Shown here one piece after another: positions 35,721 through 47,575 of a DNA stretch of 64,000 nt; the stretch's first letter is position 1; every line of letters starts with the position of its first letter. The notes beneath the pieces are model-generated. The model was not told where the DNA came from, made no database searches, and worked only from the letters and a program-made list of their open reading frames with translations. The position numbers and the translations under genes are program-made. The stretch is from Cristatella mucedo (taxonomy: Eukaryota; Bryozoa; Phylactolaemata; Cristatellidae), in contig WPIO01000214.1 in assembly GCA_009760855.2 (NCBI GenBank), positions 81,001 to 145,000 of the forward strand, written 5' to 3'.

Positions 35721-37078
35721 CAAATCCATCGACCATCCCCTTCGATCTGTCATCATTGGTAGATAGCTACAACACGACACTAGCCGACACGCTCGACGAG
35801 TTTGCATCTCTGACTAAGCGCACTGTGCGCCCTCGCCCAGACGGCCAATGGTTTAAAACAGAGAATTAACTAGCTAGGTCTATTAAGCGCAAGCTTGAAA
35901 AAGCATAGAAAAGATCAGGACTGGTGGTCCATCGACAGACATACGAAGACTACTGCAAATCGAACCAATCGATCATTGGCCAAGTCTAGCTTTTATAAAA
36001 ACATTGTCGAATCACAGGTGCACAATCCAAAAATGCTGATGTCAACGATCAACCATCTCCTCAACCGATCCCAGTTTAGCTCCTTACCGGATGATCCCTG
36101 TGATGATCTAGCTGATCGCTTCTCTAGCTTCTTTGTCCAGAAGATAGACAAGATCAGGGAGTCCATCCCTGCGGCAGCATACACCCTAGAATGCTGTCCC
36201 TCTATTCTTGCAGCACCTCAATGTCTACATTCATGCAGGTCAGTAGTGATCTCGTCCTGAAGTTCAATCAAAGAAGACAAAAAGTCCTTTGGACCCTATT
36301 CTCGCTGTACTGCTCCTACGTTGCATTGATCTGCTACTGCCATGCATAACTAACATCCTTAATATGTCAGTAGCTTCAGGTCATGTCACAGCACCTTTCA
36401 AAAAAGCTGTAGTCAGGCCACTACTCAAGAAAGCGACACGAGACCAAGATAACTTGAGCAACTACCGCCCAGTCTCCCTTCTACAATTCCTATCAAAGAC
36501 ACTAGAACGAATCGTGGTAGACCAGTTGAACTCATACATTGAAACTTCAAACCTTGCTAGTAAGTTCCAGTCTGTATTTCGAGCTAATCACTCCACAGAG
36601 TCAGCATTGCTTCGGGTGTACAACGACCTACTTAGGAATGAAGACGTGGGTAGAGTATCTCTGCTTGTTTTGCTCGATCTTTCGGCAGCTTTTGATACTC
36701 CAAGTTCTTCTAGAGCGCCTCTCATCTCAACTGGGCATCACTGGCACTGCTCTGCAATGGTTCAGGTCCTATCTCAGTGGGAAACACCAGAGTATTGATG
36801 TAAGTGGATATCGATCATCCGAGGTACCTCTGAAATATGGGTTACCTCAGGGCTCCGTGCCAGGTCCGGATCTTTTCACGATTTATACCCTTCTTCTTGC
36901 CGATGCGAATGCCAAGCACAATCTAAGCTTTCACTTTTATGCAGATGAAACTCAGTTGTACCTTTATTTTGATTGCTTCCAGCCTTCAGGAACATCGAAT
37001 CCTCTCAACTCACTTGCTGCATGTATTGATGACATCCGCACATGGATGGCAGCAAACTTTCTTAAATTAAATGATAAC
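35721..37078 (+). mobile_element. LINE linker and reverse transcriptase (middle copy, left piece)
   Basis: Starts in the linker, then VQKIDKIRESIP, NYRPVSLLQFLSKTLERIV, DLSAAFD (frameshifted just after), GLPQGSVPGP and FHFYADETQLYL (YADD to YADE). It stops at AAATTAAATGATAA; the sequence continues at 38148. Confidence 0.8.
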
Positions 37079-38147
37079 AATAATGCACTTGATTATGCAC
37101 TTGATAAAGCGCCCTCAGATAACTCAATCTCTCTCTAGGGGCTTTACATTTGCTGCAAAGGGAAACGCGATTGAATGGTGAGTAATATCATGCTTGATAA
37201 ACAACATGAATAACATGGTTAGGGGTGACATGCACAGGGTCAGCATGCAAATGTGGTTAGTGGCAGCATGGACAGTGCCAGCACGCATAAGCACACGAAG
37301 AACGAATCACAGGGACCCACTAAATGCTGTCATAAATAGGTTTTCAAGTTCTTTTTAAATGTGGTCAAGTCAGGGGATGTTGTTACGCATGTCGGGAGTG
37401 AGTTCCAGGCTGTGGGAGCATACAGGCTAAATCCACTGTCTCCAAAGGATTTGAGGTTTGTACGAGGTATTGGTAGACTGTTGGATTCGGAAAAGCGGGT
37501 GGTACGGTGCTTGGCCTGGTGGGGGAGTAGATCTGAGAGATAGGCTGGAGCCAAATAATGAAGTGACCTAAAAGTGAGCGACAAAACCTTGAAGTCGATC
37601 CGCTGCTTAACTGGTAGCCAGTGCAGGTCGGTGAGAGGTGGTGTGATGTGGCAACTGCGACGCTCACGACAGACAAGCCTAGCTGCGGAGCTTTGCACCA
37701 GCTGTAATCGCCTGATTGCACGTGCTGGTAGGCCAGCAAGCAGTGAGTTACAGAAGTCAAGACGGGATGTCACAAATGCATGGACCAACCTAGACGTGGT
37801 ATCCTTATCTAAACAAGCCCGAACTTTAGCAATGTCGTGTAGCTGAAAGTAGGCAGACTTGACTGTGGAGCTGATGTGGTTGTCTAACGAGAGGTAATTT
37901 TGGAACATGACACCTAGATTTCGAGCTGATTTAACAGCAGATATACTGGCAGAGCCAATTTTGAGTGGTACCCTTTCCAATTTCTGAATCACACTGGGTT
38001 TGCCCATAACTAGTAAGTTAATTTTATCATCGCTTAATTTAAAAAAAATTGCTGCCATTCACGTGCGGATGTCATCAATATATGCAGCAAGTGAGTTAAG
38101 AGAAATCAAGGTGCTCGAAGGCTGGGAGGGATCAAAGCAAAGGTACA
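37079..38147 (-). mobile_element. LINE 3' end, innermost copy
   Basis: Inverted tail (AATAATGCACTTGAT), 3' UTR and an intact 242-codon C-terminal frame (38058-37330, KLVHAFVTSRLDFCNSLLAG, LHWLPVKQRIDFKVLSLTF). It sits inside the plus-strand copy; ATGATAA occurs at both junctions. Confidence 0.85.
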
Positions 38148-39124
38148 ATGATGATAAAATTAACTTATTAGGTATGGGCACACCGAGTGTGATTCAGAAA
38201 TTGGAAAGGCTAATGCTCACAATCAGCTCAGCCAGCCAATCTCCAGATGAATCGGCACGAAATCTAGGTGTCATGTTCCAAAGTGACCTTTCGTTAGACG
38301 ACCACACCAGCTCCACAATCAAATCTGCCTACTTTCAGCTACATAGCATTGCTAAAATTCGGGCTTGTTTAGATAAGGATACCACGTCCAAGTTGGTCCA
38401 TGCATTCGTGACATCTCGTCTTGATTTCTATAACTCACTGCTTGCTGGTCTACCGGCATGTGCAATCAGGCACTTATAGCTGGTGCAAAACTGCAGCTAG
38501 GCTTGTCTATCGTGAGCATCGCTGTTGCCACATCCCACCACTTCTCACCGACCTGCACTGGCTACCAGTCATGCAGCGGATCGACTTCAAGGTTTTGTCG
38601 CTCACTTCAAGGTTTAAATCACTTCATTCTTTGGCTCCAGCCTACCTATCAGACCTACTCCCCCACCAGGCCAAGCATCATACCACCAGCTTTTCGGAAA
38701 CTAACTGTTTACCTATCCCTCGTACAAACCTCAAATCATTCGGAGACCGTGCATTTAGTTTGTATGCTCCCAAAGCCTGGAACTCACTCCCGACTTGCAT
38801 CACAACACCCCTGACTTGACTACATTTAAAAAGAAATTGAAAACCTATTTATGACAGCATTTAGTGGGTCCCTGTGATTCGTCCTTCATGTGCTTATGTG
38901 GGCTGACACTGTTGCATGCTGTCACTAACCACATTTGCATGCTGACCCTGTGCATGTCAACCCTAACTATGTTACTTATGTTGTTTATCAAGCATGATAT
39001 TTCCACTTACATTCAATCGTGTTTCCTTTGCAGTAAATGTAAAGCGCGTAGAACGAGATTGAGTTCTCTGAGGGAGCTTTATCAAGTGTATAATAATAAT
39101 AATAATAATAATTATTATTATTAT
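38148..39124 (+). mobile_element. LINE C-terminus and tail (middle copy, right piece)
   Basis: Resumes exactly where 37078 stopped (DDKINLLGMGTPSVIQKLER) and runs through the C-terminal region, with frameshifts, to the 3' UTR, tail and an AAT/ATT repeat at 39090-39124. Confidence 0.85.
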
Positions 39125-39335
39125 TAATTAAGGAGATAGTGGATGGTGGGCATCAGCATTGTTGATTATGCATCTGTGATTCAACAATACTTTTGTAGAA
39201 GCTAGAATTGACCTTTGCTAGGATCGATTGGTACGATTTTCAGTAGCTTTTGTATGCCTGAAAATGGGCAGTCAGTCTTGATCTTTTACATGCTTTCTCA
39301 AGCCTGCGCTTACTAAACCTAGTTACTTTCTCAAT
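39125..39335 (-). mobile_element. LINE linker, outermost copy (right piece)
   Basis: GGCATCAGCATTGTTGATTATG, GATCGATTGGTACGATTT and TTTCTCAAGCCTGCGCTTAC match the linker of the copy at 1-400. Continues 33818-35720. Confidence 0.75.
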
Positions 39336-40050
39336 AGAGATTTGGAAGAGACAGTTTGCATTTGAATAGCATTTTTAGCAATACATCCAAATGCCAAAGG
39401 CATTTCTTGGACTTCATGAAATATAAAGGCACACTTAGCCTGAAACTACCTGCCACCATTGATCTACTACGTTCGCTGTCTTGGGTTTCCGCCGTGGAGC
39501 ATTTGGCTAACAGCAAATCCTTCTTGGCACAACGAATTTTTGTCTTAGATGTTAGGTCTTTGAGTTTGTGAGAGTGATGCTGAGTCCTAGCAAAATTACA
39601 AAATTTCTGAGACACGTTTAACGTCTTAGAAGGCTCAAGCTTTTGTTTTTCGCAGTCAAGCAGATTGAGGACAGTTGAGATGCTTGGCTGAATGATGATG
39701 GGGTTCTCAGCAAAGGCTCCAGCAGCGCATCGACTCTATTTTGGCTTACCGCATGATTTGCATTGTTGCAATTGCTGATATTGGGGGCTGAAGAGCTCAA
39801 TTAGCAGGTACTAAGTCGGTTGCAGCAGCATATAGCAGACCCGAGAAGAGTGTTGTCTGCATCCACATCTACCGCCTTGTATGCACCCAACAAGTCTACT
39901 TTCAGCTCATCAAATGCTACCAGCAGTTTTTGGACTGTGGCGGAATTTTGCAAAAACCGAAGTTCGTACAAGTGTCGAACAAGGAAACTGATACAGCTAA
40001 GACCCGTTTGAAGCATATCTGTTAGTTGCAAGATCTCAGTCCCCCCCATG
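39336..40050 (-). pseudogene. Unrecognised decayed open frame
   Basis: Reading leftwards from 40049, 83 codons (ISFLVRHLYELRFLQNS, VQKLLVAFDELKVDLLGAY) end at 39801. The same frame continues for 60 more codons after that stop, and another frame runs on to 39331. A leucine-rich helical look and near-continuous frames suggest the remains of a once-coding stretch, perhaps transposon-derived, but no family is recognised. Confidence 0.3.
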
Positions 40051-40452
40051 TGAAATTATGTGCCAACTGACATGCAAATGCTAGCCACTTGTGCCAGTGT
40101 CGGCACGTTCATTACCCCCCCCCCCGACAGCTCGCCCTATTGGTCTGCACTTCCCTGAGCAAGCTGCGACTATTGCTTCGACGGTTCCAAGTGACCTTAC
40201 TATTCGGTAGGATCGAGTGCCTACGACCGTTTCGCTATAGCCTTTCATCAGATGCACTTTTGGTTGCAGCTGCTTCTGCCAGGGATCGCGAATTGGAAAT
40301 CGACCGTCGGTAGGAAGTCCAGTCATAGCATGAGGTGAGTGGAGCAGCGATTTCCAGAATTATGTCAGCAGCAAGCCAGTCATCGAGCATACTGTCACTC
40401 AACCAATGCTGTGAATCCCTTTAACTTACAAGGTTATGGATCATACTACAAC

Positions 40453-40571
40453 TCAGGCAGCCAGTCTTAAAGTGTGCCTATGGAACTCACATTTAGCGGC
40501 AATAGACTCCTTATAATACGCGACACTACTCTTGACAAGGATCTTGACCTGTTTACTGGGCCACGACCTGG
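40453..40571 (-). CDS. RECQL5: Candidate RECQL5 terminal exon
   Basis: An acceptor (TTGATTAATGATTTCAG) precedes 40571. The exon opens in the phase left by the exon ending at 42577, completes a split Ala codon, and reads 38 residues to a TGA (40455-40453): RSWPSKQVKILVKSSVAYYK and on. The lysine-rich helix could be the last SRI helix, which follows this point in other RECQL5 proteins. A rival acceptor near 42440 also keeps phase but gives only about 20 Ala/Pro-rich residues. No poly(A) signal is obvious. Inferred, not proven. Confidence 0.38.
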
Positions 40572-40597
40572 CTGAAATCATTAATCAATAAAACGAA

Positions 40598-41660
40598 TGT
40601 TAAAATAATAACAACAATAAGTTTGTATAGCACCCCCAGAGAACTAAATCTTCTTCTAGGCAAGTTACATATGCACTAAAGGAAGATGTCATTTGGTTAG
40701 AGACAATATGCACAGCGTCAGCACACATAAGCACACGAGAAACAATTCACAATGATCCAGCAAATGCTGTGAGGAACAGGTGTGTTTTTAGCCTCTGTTG
40801 CTATGACGTCAAGTTAGGGGGTGTTGTGACGTCAGTAGGGAGTGATCTCAAGGCTTTGGGAGCTTATAAAACTAAAGGCACTATCTCCAAGGGATTCGAG
40901 GTTGGTTTGAGGCATAGCTAAACAGCTTGAGTCTGAAGAGTGGGCTGGCAGTACGATGCCTTGCCTGATTGGGATGTAGTTCTGATAGGTAGGCTATAAT
41001 AGGAGAATTAAGAGACCTAGAAGTGAGTAACACAACCTTGCAGTCAATAGAGAGTTTGATAGAGAGCCAGTGCAGGTCGGTGAGAAGCAGTGTAAAGTAG
41101 CAACTGCAACATTCGCGATAGATAAATAATAAAATAAATACATCCTAGCTGATTAAACAGCCCCCTTTTGTATAGCGACAGAAGAGCCTTTACGGCTATC
41201 ACCACTGCTTGCAGTGGCAATAAAGAATCGCCCACCGCAGGAATCGAACCCACGACCCCGGGACCGAGGTCGTGAAAGCAACCGCCTTACCTAGTGTGCC
41301 ATCACGGCTCACCAAATAGATAAGTCTGGCTGCTGAGTTATGAACCAACTGTAAGTGCCATATCGCTCAGGCCGGAAGGCGTGCAAGCAGCATGTTATAG
41401 AAGTCGAGACGTGATTTTGCAAGTGCAAGGACCAGTATATATGTGGTATCCCTATCTAAGTCGGCCCGAAGTTTTGCAATGTTATGTTGCTATAAGCTAA
41501 GCAGACTTGACTATGGAACTGATGCGTCCGGCTAGTATGAGGTCACTTAGGAACAGCACACATATATTTCGTGCAGATGCTACAGGAAATATTCCTGTGG
41601 AGCCCATTTTGAGGGTTACGTTTTCCGATTTCTTCAAATGTCTGTAGATGTTCAATTGAG
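40598..41660 (-). mobile_element. Decayed LINE with nested SINE
   Basis: Inverted tail (AATAATAACAACAATAAG), 3' UTR and C-terminal region to the reverse-transcriptase end (GGGTTACGTTTTCCGATTTC). A SINE splits it at 41126-41315. Confidence 0.75.
41126..41315 (-). mobile_element. tRNA-derived SINE, type 1, inside LINE, with TSD
   Basis: Complete copy: AT-rich tail, CTAGCTGATTAAACAGCC, AGAAGAGCCTTTACGGC, inverted B box GGAATCGAACCCACGACC, and end CCATCACGGCTCACC. A perfect 8-bp duplication ATAGATAA flanks it (41118-41125 and 41316-41323). Confidence 0.9.
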
Positions 41661-42049
41661 GCAGACCAAGCACAGAGAGGAGCGGTCTCACATGTGGATT
41701 AGTCGACCAACCACCCTATGCCATTTTCACGTAAAAGCAAGCTAGGATATGTCACCTTAATGCATGCTAGCTGCACAAATAGTCGCATTTTTTGCTCACA
41801 GAAGTACCATGCGATCAGTAAAGCTCTATTTATCTATAGCCTGCAATGATGGCCAGAAGCAACACGCTAGGTGCATTACAAGGCACAAGGAATGCTCTTC
41901 ATATTTGCTTGCATGCTTATACTAAATACTAAAGAACTTACAATTTAAAAAGCACCAAGTATTTTGGTGAAACTACGATGAAGGACTGAATATTTCGATG
42001 CAAACATTGGTTATTGGTCAATACCGGCCTCTCTAGCAAATGAGGGTTT

Positions 42050-42160
42050 CAGTTTTAATCGACATACTTCCTTTCCAGCATATGCAAAGTGTCTAGAAAG
42101 AGATTTAGTTCTCTCAGGGAGCTATACAAATGCCTTGTTATTATCGCTAATATTATTAAC
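42050..42160 (+). mobile_element. LINE tail relic
   Basis: ACTTCCTTTCCAGCATATGC, AAGTGTCTAGAAAGAGATTTAG, GAGCTATACAAATG and ATTATT. Confidence 0.7.
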
Positions 42161-42576
42161 TGTCAGATGCACAAAACTGGAAGCCGATTGGGTCAGGATA
42201 TAGGGAATACAGTGTTCTTTCGGCACCTCTTAAAAATCTGAAGCACTCGAACAGTTCCAGATAAAGGATGAACACGAGTCCTAGGAGACGATGGCAGCGC
42301 TCCCATTGGTCAGTTGTGTAAGCCCACCGCCACGACTATGACAGCAGACGACACTAAGACGGTGGAGGGGGCAGACGCGATCGACAAGCCAGTGTGGCCG
42401 CACAGGCTGCCACCATCGCTGTGCAAGAAGCACACCACGGCGATAGGCCAGCATCGAGTCGAAGACTTTAAGTGCGCAGCCCTTCCGAGCCGGCTAGGCA
42501 CCGTGCGCTGGTGCACGAAAACATGCTGGTGCCAGCTCCATCGCTCACAACGCCACCGTGCTTGCAGCACCAGTAC

Positions 42577-42670
42577 CTTGACTGTTGCTCATCAGGGAGT
42601 TGTCACTTTGGGGCTGCAGCTTCTTGACTGTGTGCTGAGACAGCGAGCGAGCAATCATCTTGAAGAGGTC
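42577..42670 (-). CDS. RECQL5: RECQL5-like helicase, SRI domain second exon
   Basis: Acceptor CTTTCATGCAG|GAC at 42670 and donor CAAG|GTACTG at 42577, both strong. It encodes DLFKMIARSLSQHTVKK then LQPQSDNSLMSNSQ. Joined in phase 0 to the exon ending at 61301 it restores KKFASK-DLFKMIAR, the core of the Set2-Rpb1-interacting (SRI) domain; vertebrate RECQL5 has GKFASKELFKGFARHLSH here, as I recall it. The SRI domain binds the phosphorylated C-terminal tail of RNA polymerase II. The exon ends in phase 1, so coding continues in a further exon. Confidence 0.85.
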
Positions 42671-42887
42671 CTGCATGAAAGCGTTGGCCAACCGATGGTC
42701 GCACATGACAGAGGGTAGGCACGGTGCTAGCGCAAACCAAACAGCGCACATCTGCGAACGTACATCACGATTGAAAGGCAAGCATGCAAGCAAGCTTGCA
42801 CGGTCTCGTAAAGGCGGCAGAGGTTTCAAGTACTTTAAACTTGCCAAGTGAGTGTCCTAATGCTTAAGCGCCGTGCATGACGAGCTG

Positions 42888-42891
<4 letters not shown>

Positions 42892-42965
<74 letters not shown>
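42892..42965. repeat. (GA)n microsatellite
   Basis: About 74 bp of pure GA, just upstream (minus sense) of the SRI exon. Confidence 0.95.
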
Positions 42966-42969
<4 letters not shown>

Positions 42970-43036
42970 TTTGGCACGTGTGACTCGGCCGGAGCTGGTG
43001 TGCCTTGATGGGCAATAGCCTCTGGAAGCAATAGCC

Positions 43037-43175
43037 ACCTAGGTCTTGGCCCAGGAGGTAAAGTGCTGGCTCGCTATTCACGACCCAGGTCACGTGGGCT
43101 CGAGTCCTGCAGAGGGCGCTCCTTTTTGAGGCTCTTCTGGCGCCATACAAATGAGGCTGTTAAATTAGCCAATAT
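43037..43175 (+). mobile_element. tRNA-derived SINE, type 1
   Basis: CTTGGCCCAGGAGGTAAAGTGC head, B box GGGCTCGAGTCCTG, body GAGGCTCTTCTGGCGCC and AATGAGGCTGTTAAATTAGCC. Confidence 0.8.
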
Positions 43176-43774
43176 TAATTAATAGCTAACGCCGCCCCCA
43201 CTGAAGAGGGACTGCTTCTGCACGACTTGGGCTACACGCGCAGCAAGCATTGCTGCATCAGCGACAAAAACCTGCCTCCGGCACGCCAAGCTCACTTTCA
43301 AGCCAAGCTCACCGAGCGGCTACCGAGAGCGGCACCCGGACTAATAAGCAGCAATTGCCGAGCGTCCAAGAGACCACCTCCCTGTCAATCTGCGATCGTT
43401 TGAGGAGGCTTAAGGGCTGCCGAAAACAAAGCCGTTAATAATAACGTCACGTCTCTGTGACTCCTGTCGCAGCAGCAGCCCTGGGCGGCAGAAGCTCGGG
43501 TCTCGATTGCCGGCAGCCACTTGGCAGCACTAGACAGAGCTGCCGCTTCGGGTGCCCTCCTCCTGGGGTCGCACCCGCTTCTGTGGGCTTCCGCTGGCGC
43601 TAAGCCGGAGGATTCGAGCTGCAGAGAACAGGGTGCTCCATCTTTACGAACAGCTGCTGCAGCAGCGCCACCTCGGGGGCAGTGAAGCATTCGATTCTAG
43701 ACTGCGGGGAAAAAAGAGCAGAGGGAGAACTGTAGCTTTCAGTACGTCCAGCACGTTTTAGTATTCCTCACCTA

Positions 43775-43870
43775 TGCCACCTTGCAACCATCGGCTGGTA
43801 AACTTCCTTTCCGGCCAACGCTAAGCACCTAGAAAGATATTTGATTCTCTCGGGTGCACTATAGAAATGC
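43775..43870 (+). mobile_element. LINE tail relic
   Basis: CTTCCTTTCCGGCCAACGC, AAGCACCTAGAAAGATATTTG, GTGCACTATAGAAATGC. Confidence 0.6.
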
Positions 43871-44240
43871 AATACCGCTGCTCCGGCTTCCGCTAGCCAC
43901 CACAGCCAGCCTGCTGAACTGCCCCTGTTTCCTTCCCTCCTTCTATTCCACAACAGCGAGTCCATTTCGTTCTAGCTTCCGGGAAAAGATCCACTTCAAG
44001 CAGCCGGAGGGGGGGGAAGGGGTCGCGGTGGAGAAGAGCCCCCCTCGGGGTCACGCTGAGACTGCACATACCGCTCGGCTCTCACTTGAGCTATCAGCTG
44101 TAGGGATGGAGATCAGCCCAAGAGTGCGTTACCCTACCACAAACCGATAGCAAACATTTCGTCAACACAAACGGCTCGCTCTCGGTACAGGCTTCACTGC
44201 TGAAGAGAGGGCAGTGGCGAAATGCTCCGAATAGTCTACG

Positions 44241-44345
44241 ATATAAATAATAATACTAAAAAGACATATATGTCATTAGCCCTCAATGAACGGAATCTCT
44301 TTCCTCTATGCACTTTACATACGCTGTAAAGAAAGCAACACGCTA
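44241..44345 (-). mobile_element. LINE tail relic
   Basis: ATAAATAATAATACT, GCCCTCAATGAACGGAATCTC, GCACTTTACATACGCTGTAAAG. Confidence 0.6.
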
Positions 44346-44648
44346 GCACAGACGCAGCAAGCAGTCGACAGCTGCATTGTCCTGACGGTCGACGGCTCCA
44401 GCTGTTTGGCCTGGCTACGAGCTGATCTGAATAGCAAACGCTGATGATCAAGTGCTGCGAAATTCAAAGCAGAATACCGAATGACAGGGTTCACAGAATC
44501 CTGCACATGCCAAAAGCCACCAGCTTTGCAAACACGACCGGCTGACCTAGAATCTGTCGTATATGTAGGCCAGCCAGTGAGACAACCAGTGGGTCGGGCC
44601 GATCGCACGTGACTGACACCCACACATGCGTACGTTTACACAGTCCTG

Positions 44649-44796
<148 letters not shown>

Positions 44797-46194
44797 AGCG
44801 GCTGCATACACAGGGTCGAGTGGCATGGCAAAAAATGGCAGTGGCAGCTGGGAAGACTGCACCAACCCATAAGCTGGCAGAAACAGTCCCATAAAGCAAG
44901 CTGGCTGAGCAGAGTATGATGAATAACTATGGTTGATCCCCCACTAAGTCCAAAAGAAAGAGGCTTGGCTTGACCACAAGTGGTGAATGTACAATACCTC
45001 AGGTGGGAGGAGCAGCGATTATATAGCTACCAAGGAGATGGCAAAGAGGCAGCACGGACGACTGATGAAGCAACCAGACAATTGCTGATAGGAGGCCCAG
45101 GCTTCGTGCTCGGATGACGTCAAGTGACTAAAAGGATGCCATGGCAACCACTAGGGGAGTTTGCCGGCAGAAGCTGCTCACACGGCAGAACAACAAGCTG
45201 GGTGGGTCTGTCTCTCTTCCTCCTGCCTGAATATCTCTTCTGTCTTCAGGTATTCATCCGTCTGTCTGGCTCCTCACTCTCGTATCCTCTCGTTGTCTCT
45301 TCTCTCCGGCTCCCACTCGCTTAGCCCTGTCCGCTCAGCCAGTGGCTGCAGCATAAACTGGCATCGACGCTATCAAGCCCTGCACAGGGCTCAAGGCCGA
45401 TGGAGTGAGGTCACGCTGAGATCGGTTGAACTTGTGCTTCTCGTTATTTACAGCCTGCCCAACGAACTACCGAGGCTCACTTAAGAAGCACGGTATACTC
45501 CATCTGTTCCTGTGTGCTCTTGGTGGAAATGAATGGCTACCGCTCCTCCCCCACAGCCGCTTGCAGGCCTTCCAGGGGGGGGGGGGAGTCGGGCCAGCAG
45601 GGTCTCGCTGGTACGCTTCGAAACCTCCAAAGGCTCGTGCTCGACGACCCGTGGCCGGAAGCGCCTCGGGAGAGAGATGCCTCAAACTGCCCGGCTCTTT
45701 AAAAAAAAGAGCCTCTTCTGGCTAGCTTCACGGCTGCTTCTGCTACTTCAGGTCGGGGCTCGGTCTGCCTCTGGTGGCTCCTGCTGCCCTCTGGTGGCAC
45801 CGCAGCTCACTCGAAGCTCCGCATCCGTTTGGAGGTGCCACCGCACACCATCGGTGCCCACCCGGAAGCCAGAGGGCCAAAGCGGTGGGCTCCTCGGCGG
45901 AAGGACGAGCTTTAGGGTGCATGCTCTTTCGGGGGGGGGGGGCCTCTCTGTGCGGCTGCTGCAGCAGCAGCTGCTGTACTTTGCAGACTGCTGCACTGGC
46001 AGCCAGAGGCGGCAGTCGAAGGTAGGCAGGCATGAACACGGCCACTGGCTAGGGCAACACAGTCCGGCTGTAAAATGTAACTTTACACGGTGCCTCTGGC
46101 ATCGACGGCTTGCGGCACAAGCTCACGCGTTCATTCACGACTGGCAACTGGCAGTTGACTGTGGCTGTGCAGGAGAATGGATAGGCCGGTCTCA

Positions 46195-46400
46195 GCACAG
46201 CACAAACCCAGCCAAGGGTCAAGGGTCGGTATGGGGTCAAGGACGGCACCAAGGGCGAAAGTCGGTGTCGAGGGCAAAAGGTGGCGGTCGAGGGTCAAGG
46301 GTCGGCGCCAAGGGTCGGCACTGGTGGTCAAGGGTAAGTGCCAAGGGTCGAGGGTCGGCAGCTGTGGTCAAGGGTCACAGCCAGGGGTCGGCACAAAGGG
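46195..46400. repeat. Degenerate GGTCAAGGGTCGGCA tandem repeat
   Basis: Roughly 200 bp of imperfect units built from AAGGGTC and GGTCGGCA, with variable length. Confidence 0.8.
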
Positions 46401-47533
46401 TAAGATCAACAGTTGGTTGGTTGCAGCTGCCGGGCGGCAGCTGGGCGAAGCAGAGCTAATGACCAATACCGGTTACCTAGCTGCTCTGCCTAAGCAGATT
46501 TGACAGGAGGACTGCATTAAGACCTAAGACCATCAGACTAGTGCCATAAGCAACGAAAGATTCTCCATAGTTACCTAGTAGCACAATGGCGATGCTCCCA
46601 CTGTAGCAAAGCCAGCAGCACAGGTGCCACCACCTTCCACCCTGACAAACAGCGTATGCTTGTACGCAAACTTGGGGCTCACGGAGCCAAGGCTACCGGT
46701 ACCGAGAGCAAGCACTAGCTTCTCCACGAGAAGGCTCAGCAATTCGAGAGCTGGTACTGGTAAATGAACCAAAAGCCGGCTGCTAAGTCAGCCACAGCAA
46801 GCCAGTCACCATCATGTCACCGCACATGTCCTGCCTGTAGCCATCCATACCTGCACTCACTGCGCCCGGCTCTGCTCTCTCCCTCTCTCCGATGGCGGTG
46901 GGCAGAGCCGAGCAAGTTTTGCTCGGTAGCTAAGCAACCGAAGCTTTACGGCGGATCTAGCTGATGGGAATGCAAACCCTACAAGCTGAAGCATACAAAC
47001 AGCCCGCCTCCTTGTAGTGAGATGAGCCGAGGACAATGGCAGACCGAGACAGGGGTAAAGACAAAGAGCTGAGATAAAGAGTTGAGCATGCGTTGGAAAA
47101 GAAACTGCGAGAGCTAGTAGTGAGCTCATCCCAGCAGAGGTGCAGGCCAAACGTCAGGTTACAGTGATATAGACAGACAGAAACGACTGGCTGATTGCCT
47201 TGTGCAATGCTTTTGCTGCATATGCGAGACATGCGAGTACCCTTCAAATGATCGAACTCTTATCTATGTAGCTTTTGATTTTACCAATGTTGCATAAGGG
47301 TAAATGCCGAGAAAATACTGATACGATTGGCTATGCATGTCATCAAACGTCCTTGAGATGTATTATCTGCAGTCATGGACATGAATAGTAAAACTTATCG
47401 AACCGAAATCAGAAATGTACTCCTGCTGTGGTATACAAGCAGAAATGAACTCACATGTAAAATTTCACGTTGAGCCGTCACATTTTACTCTGGCTTAATG
47501 AATGGAGGGTGGAGATTGTGTCGTCAGGAAAAC

Positions 47534-47575
47534 GACTCGTGGGCCTGTCGTGAGCTCACGACAGGCCCACGAGTC
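47534..47575. repeat. Perfect 42-bp palindrome
   Basis: The left arm GACTCGTGGGCCTGTCGTGA(G) is mirrored without spacer or mismatch about 47554/47555. It is GC-rich and could extrude as a 21-bp hairpin. Confidence 0.95.

Noticed and set aside
42310-42718. 134-codon plus-strand frame
   Set aside because: It is antisense to the RECQL5 SRI exon, whose splice sites and protein similarity are clear.
45533-46459. 308-codon plus-strand frame as a gene
   Set aside because: It crosses G-runs and a degenerate tandem repeat, has rival frames on both strands and shows no domain.
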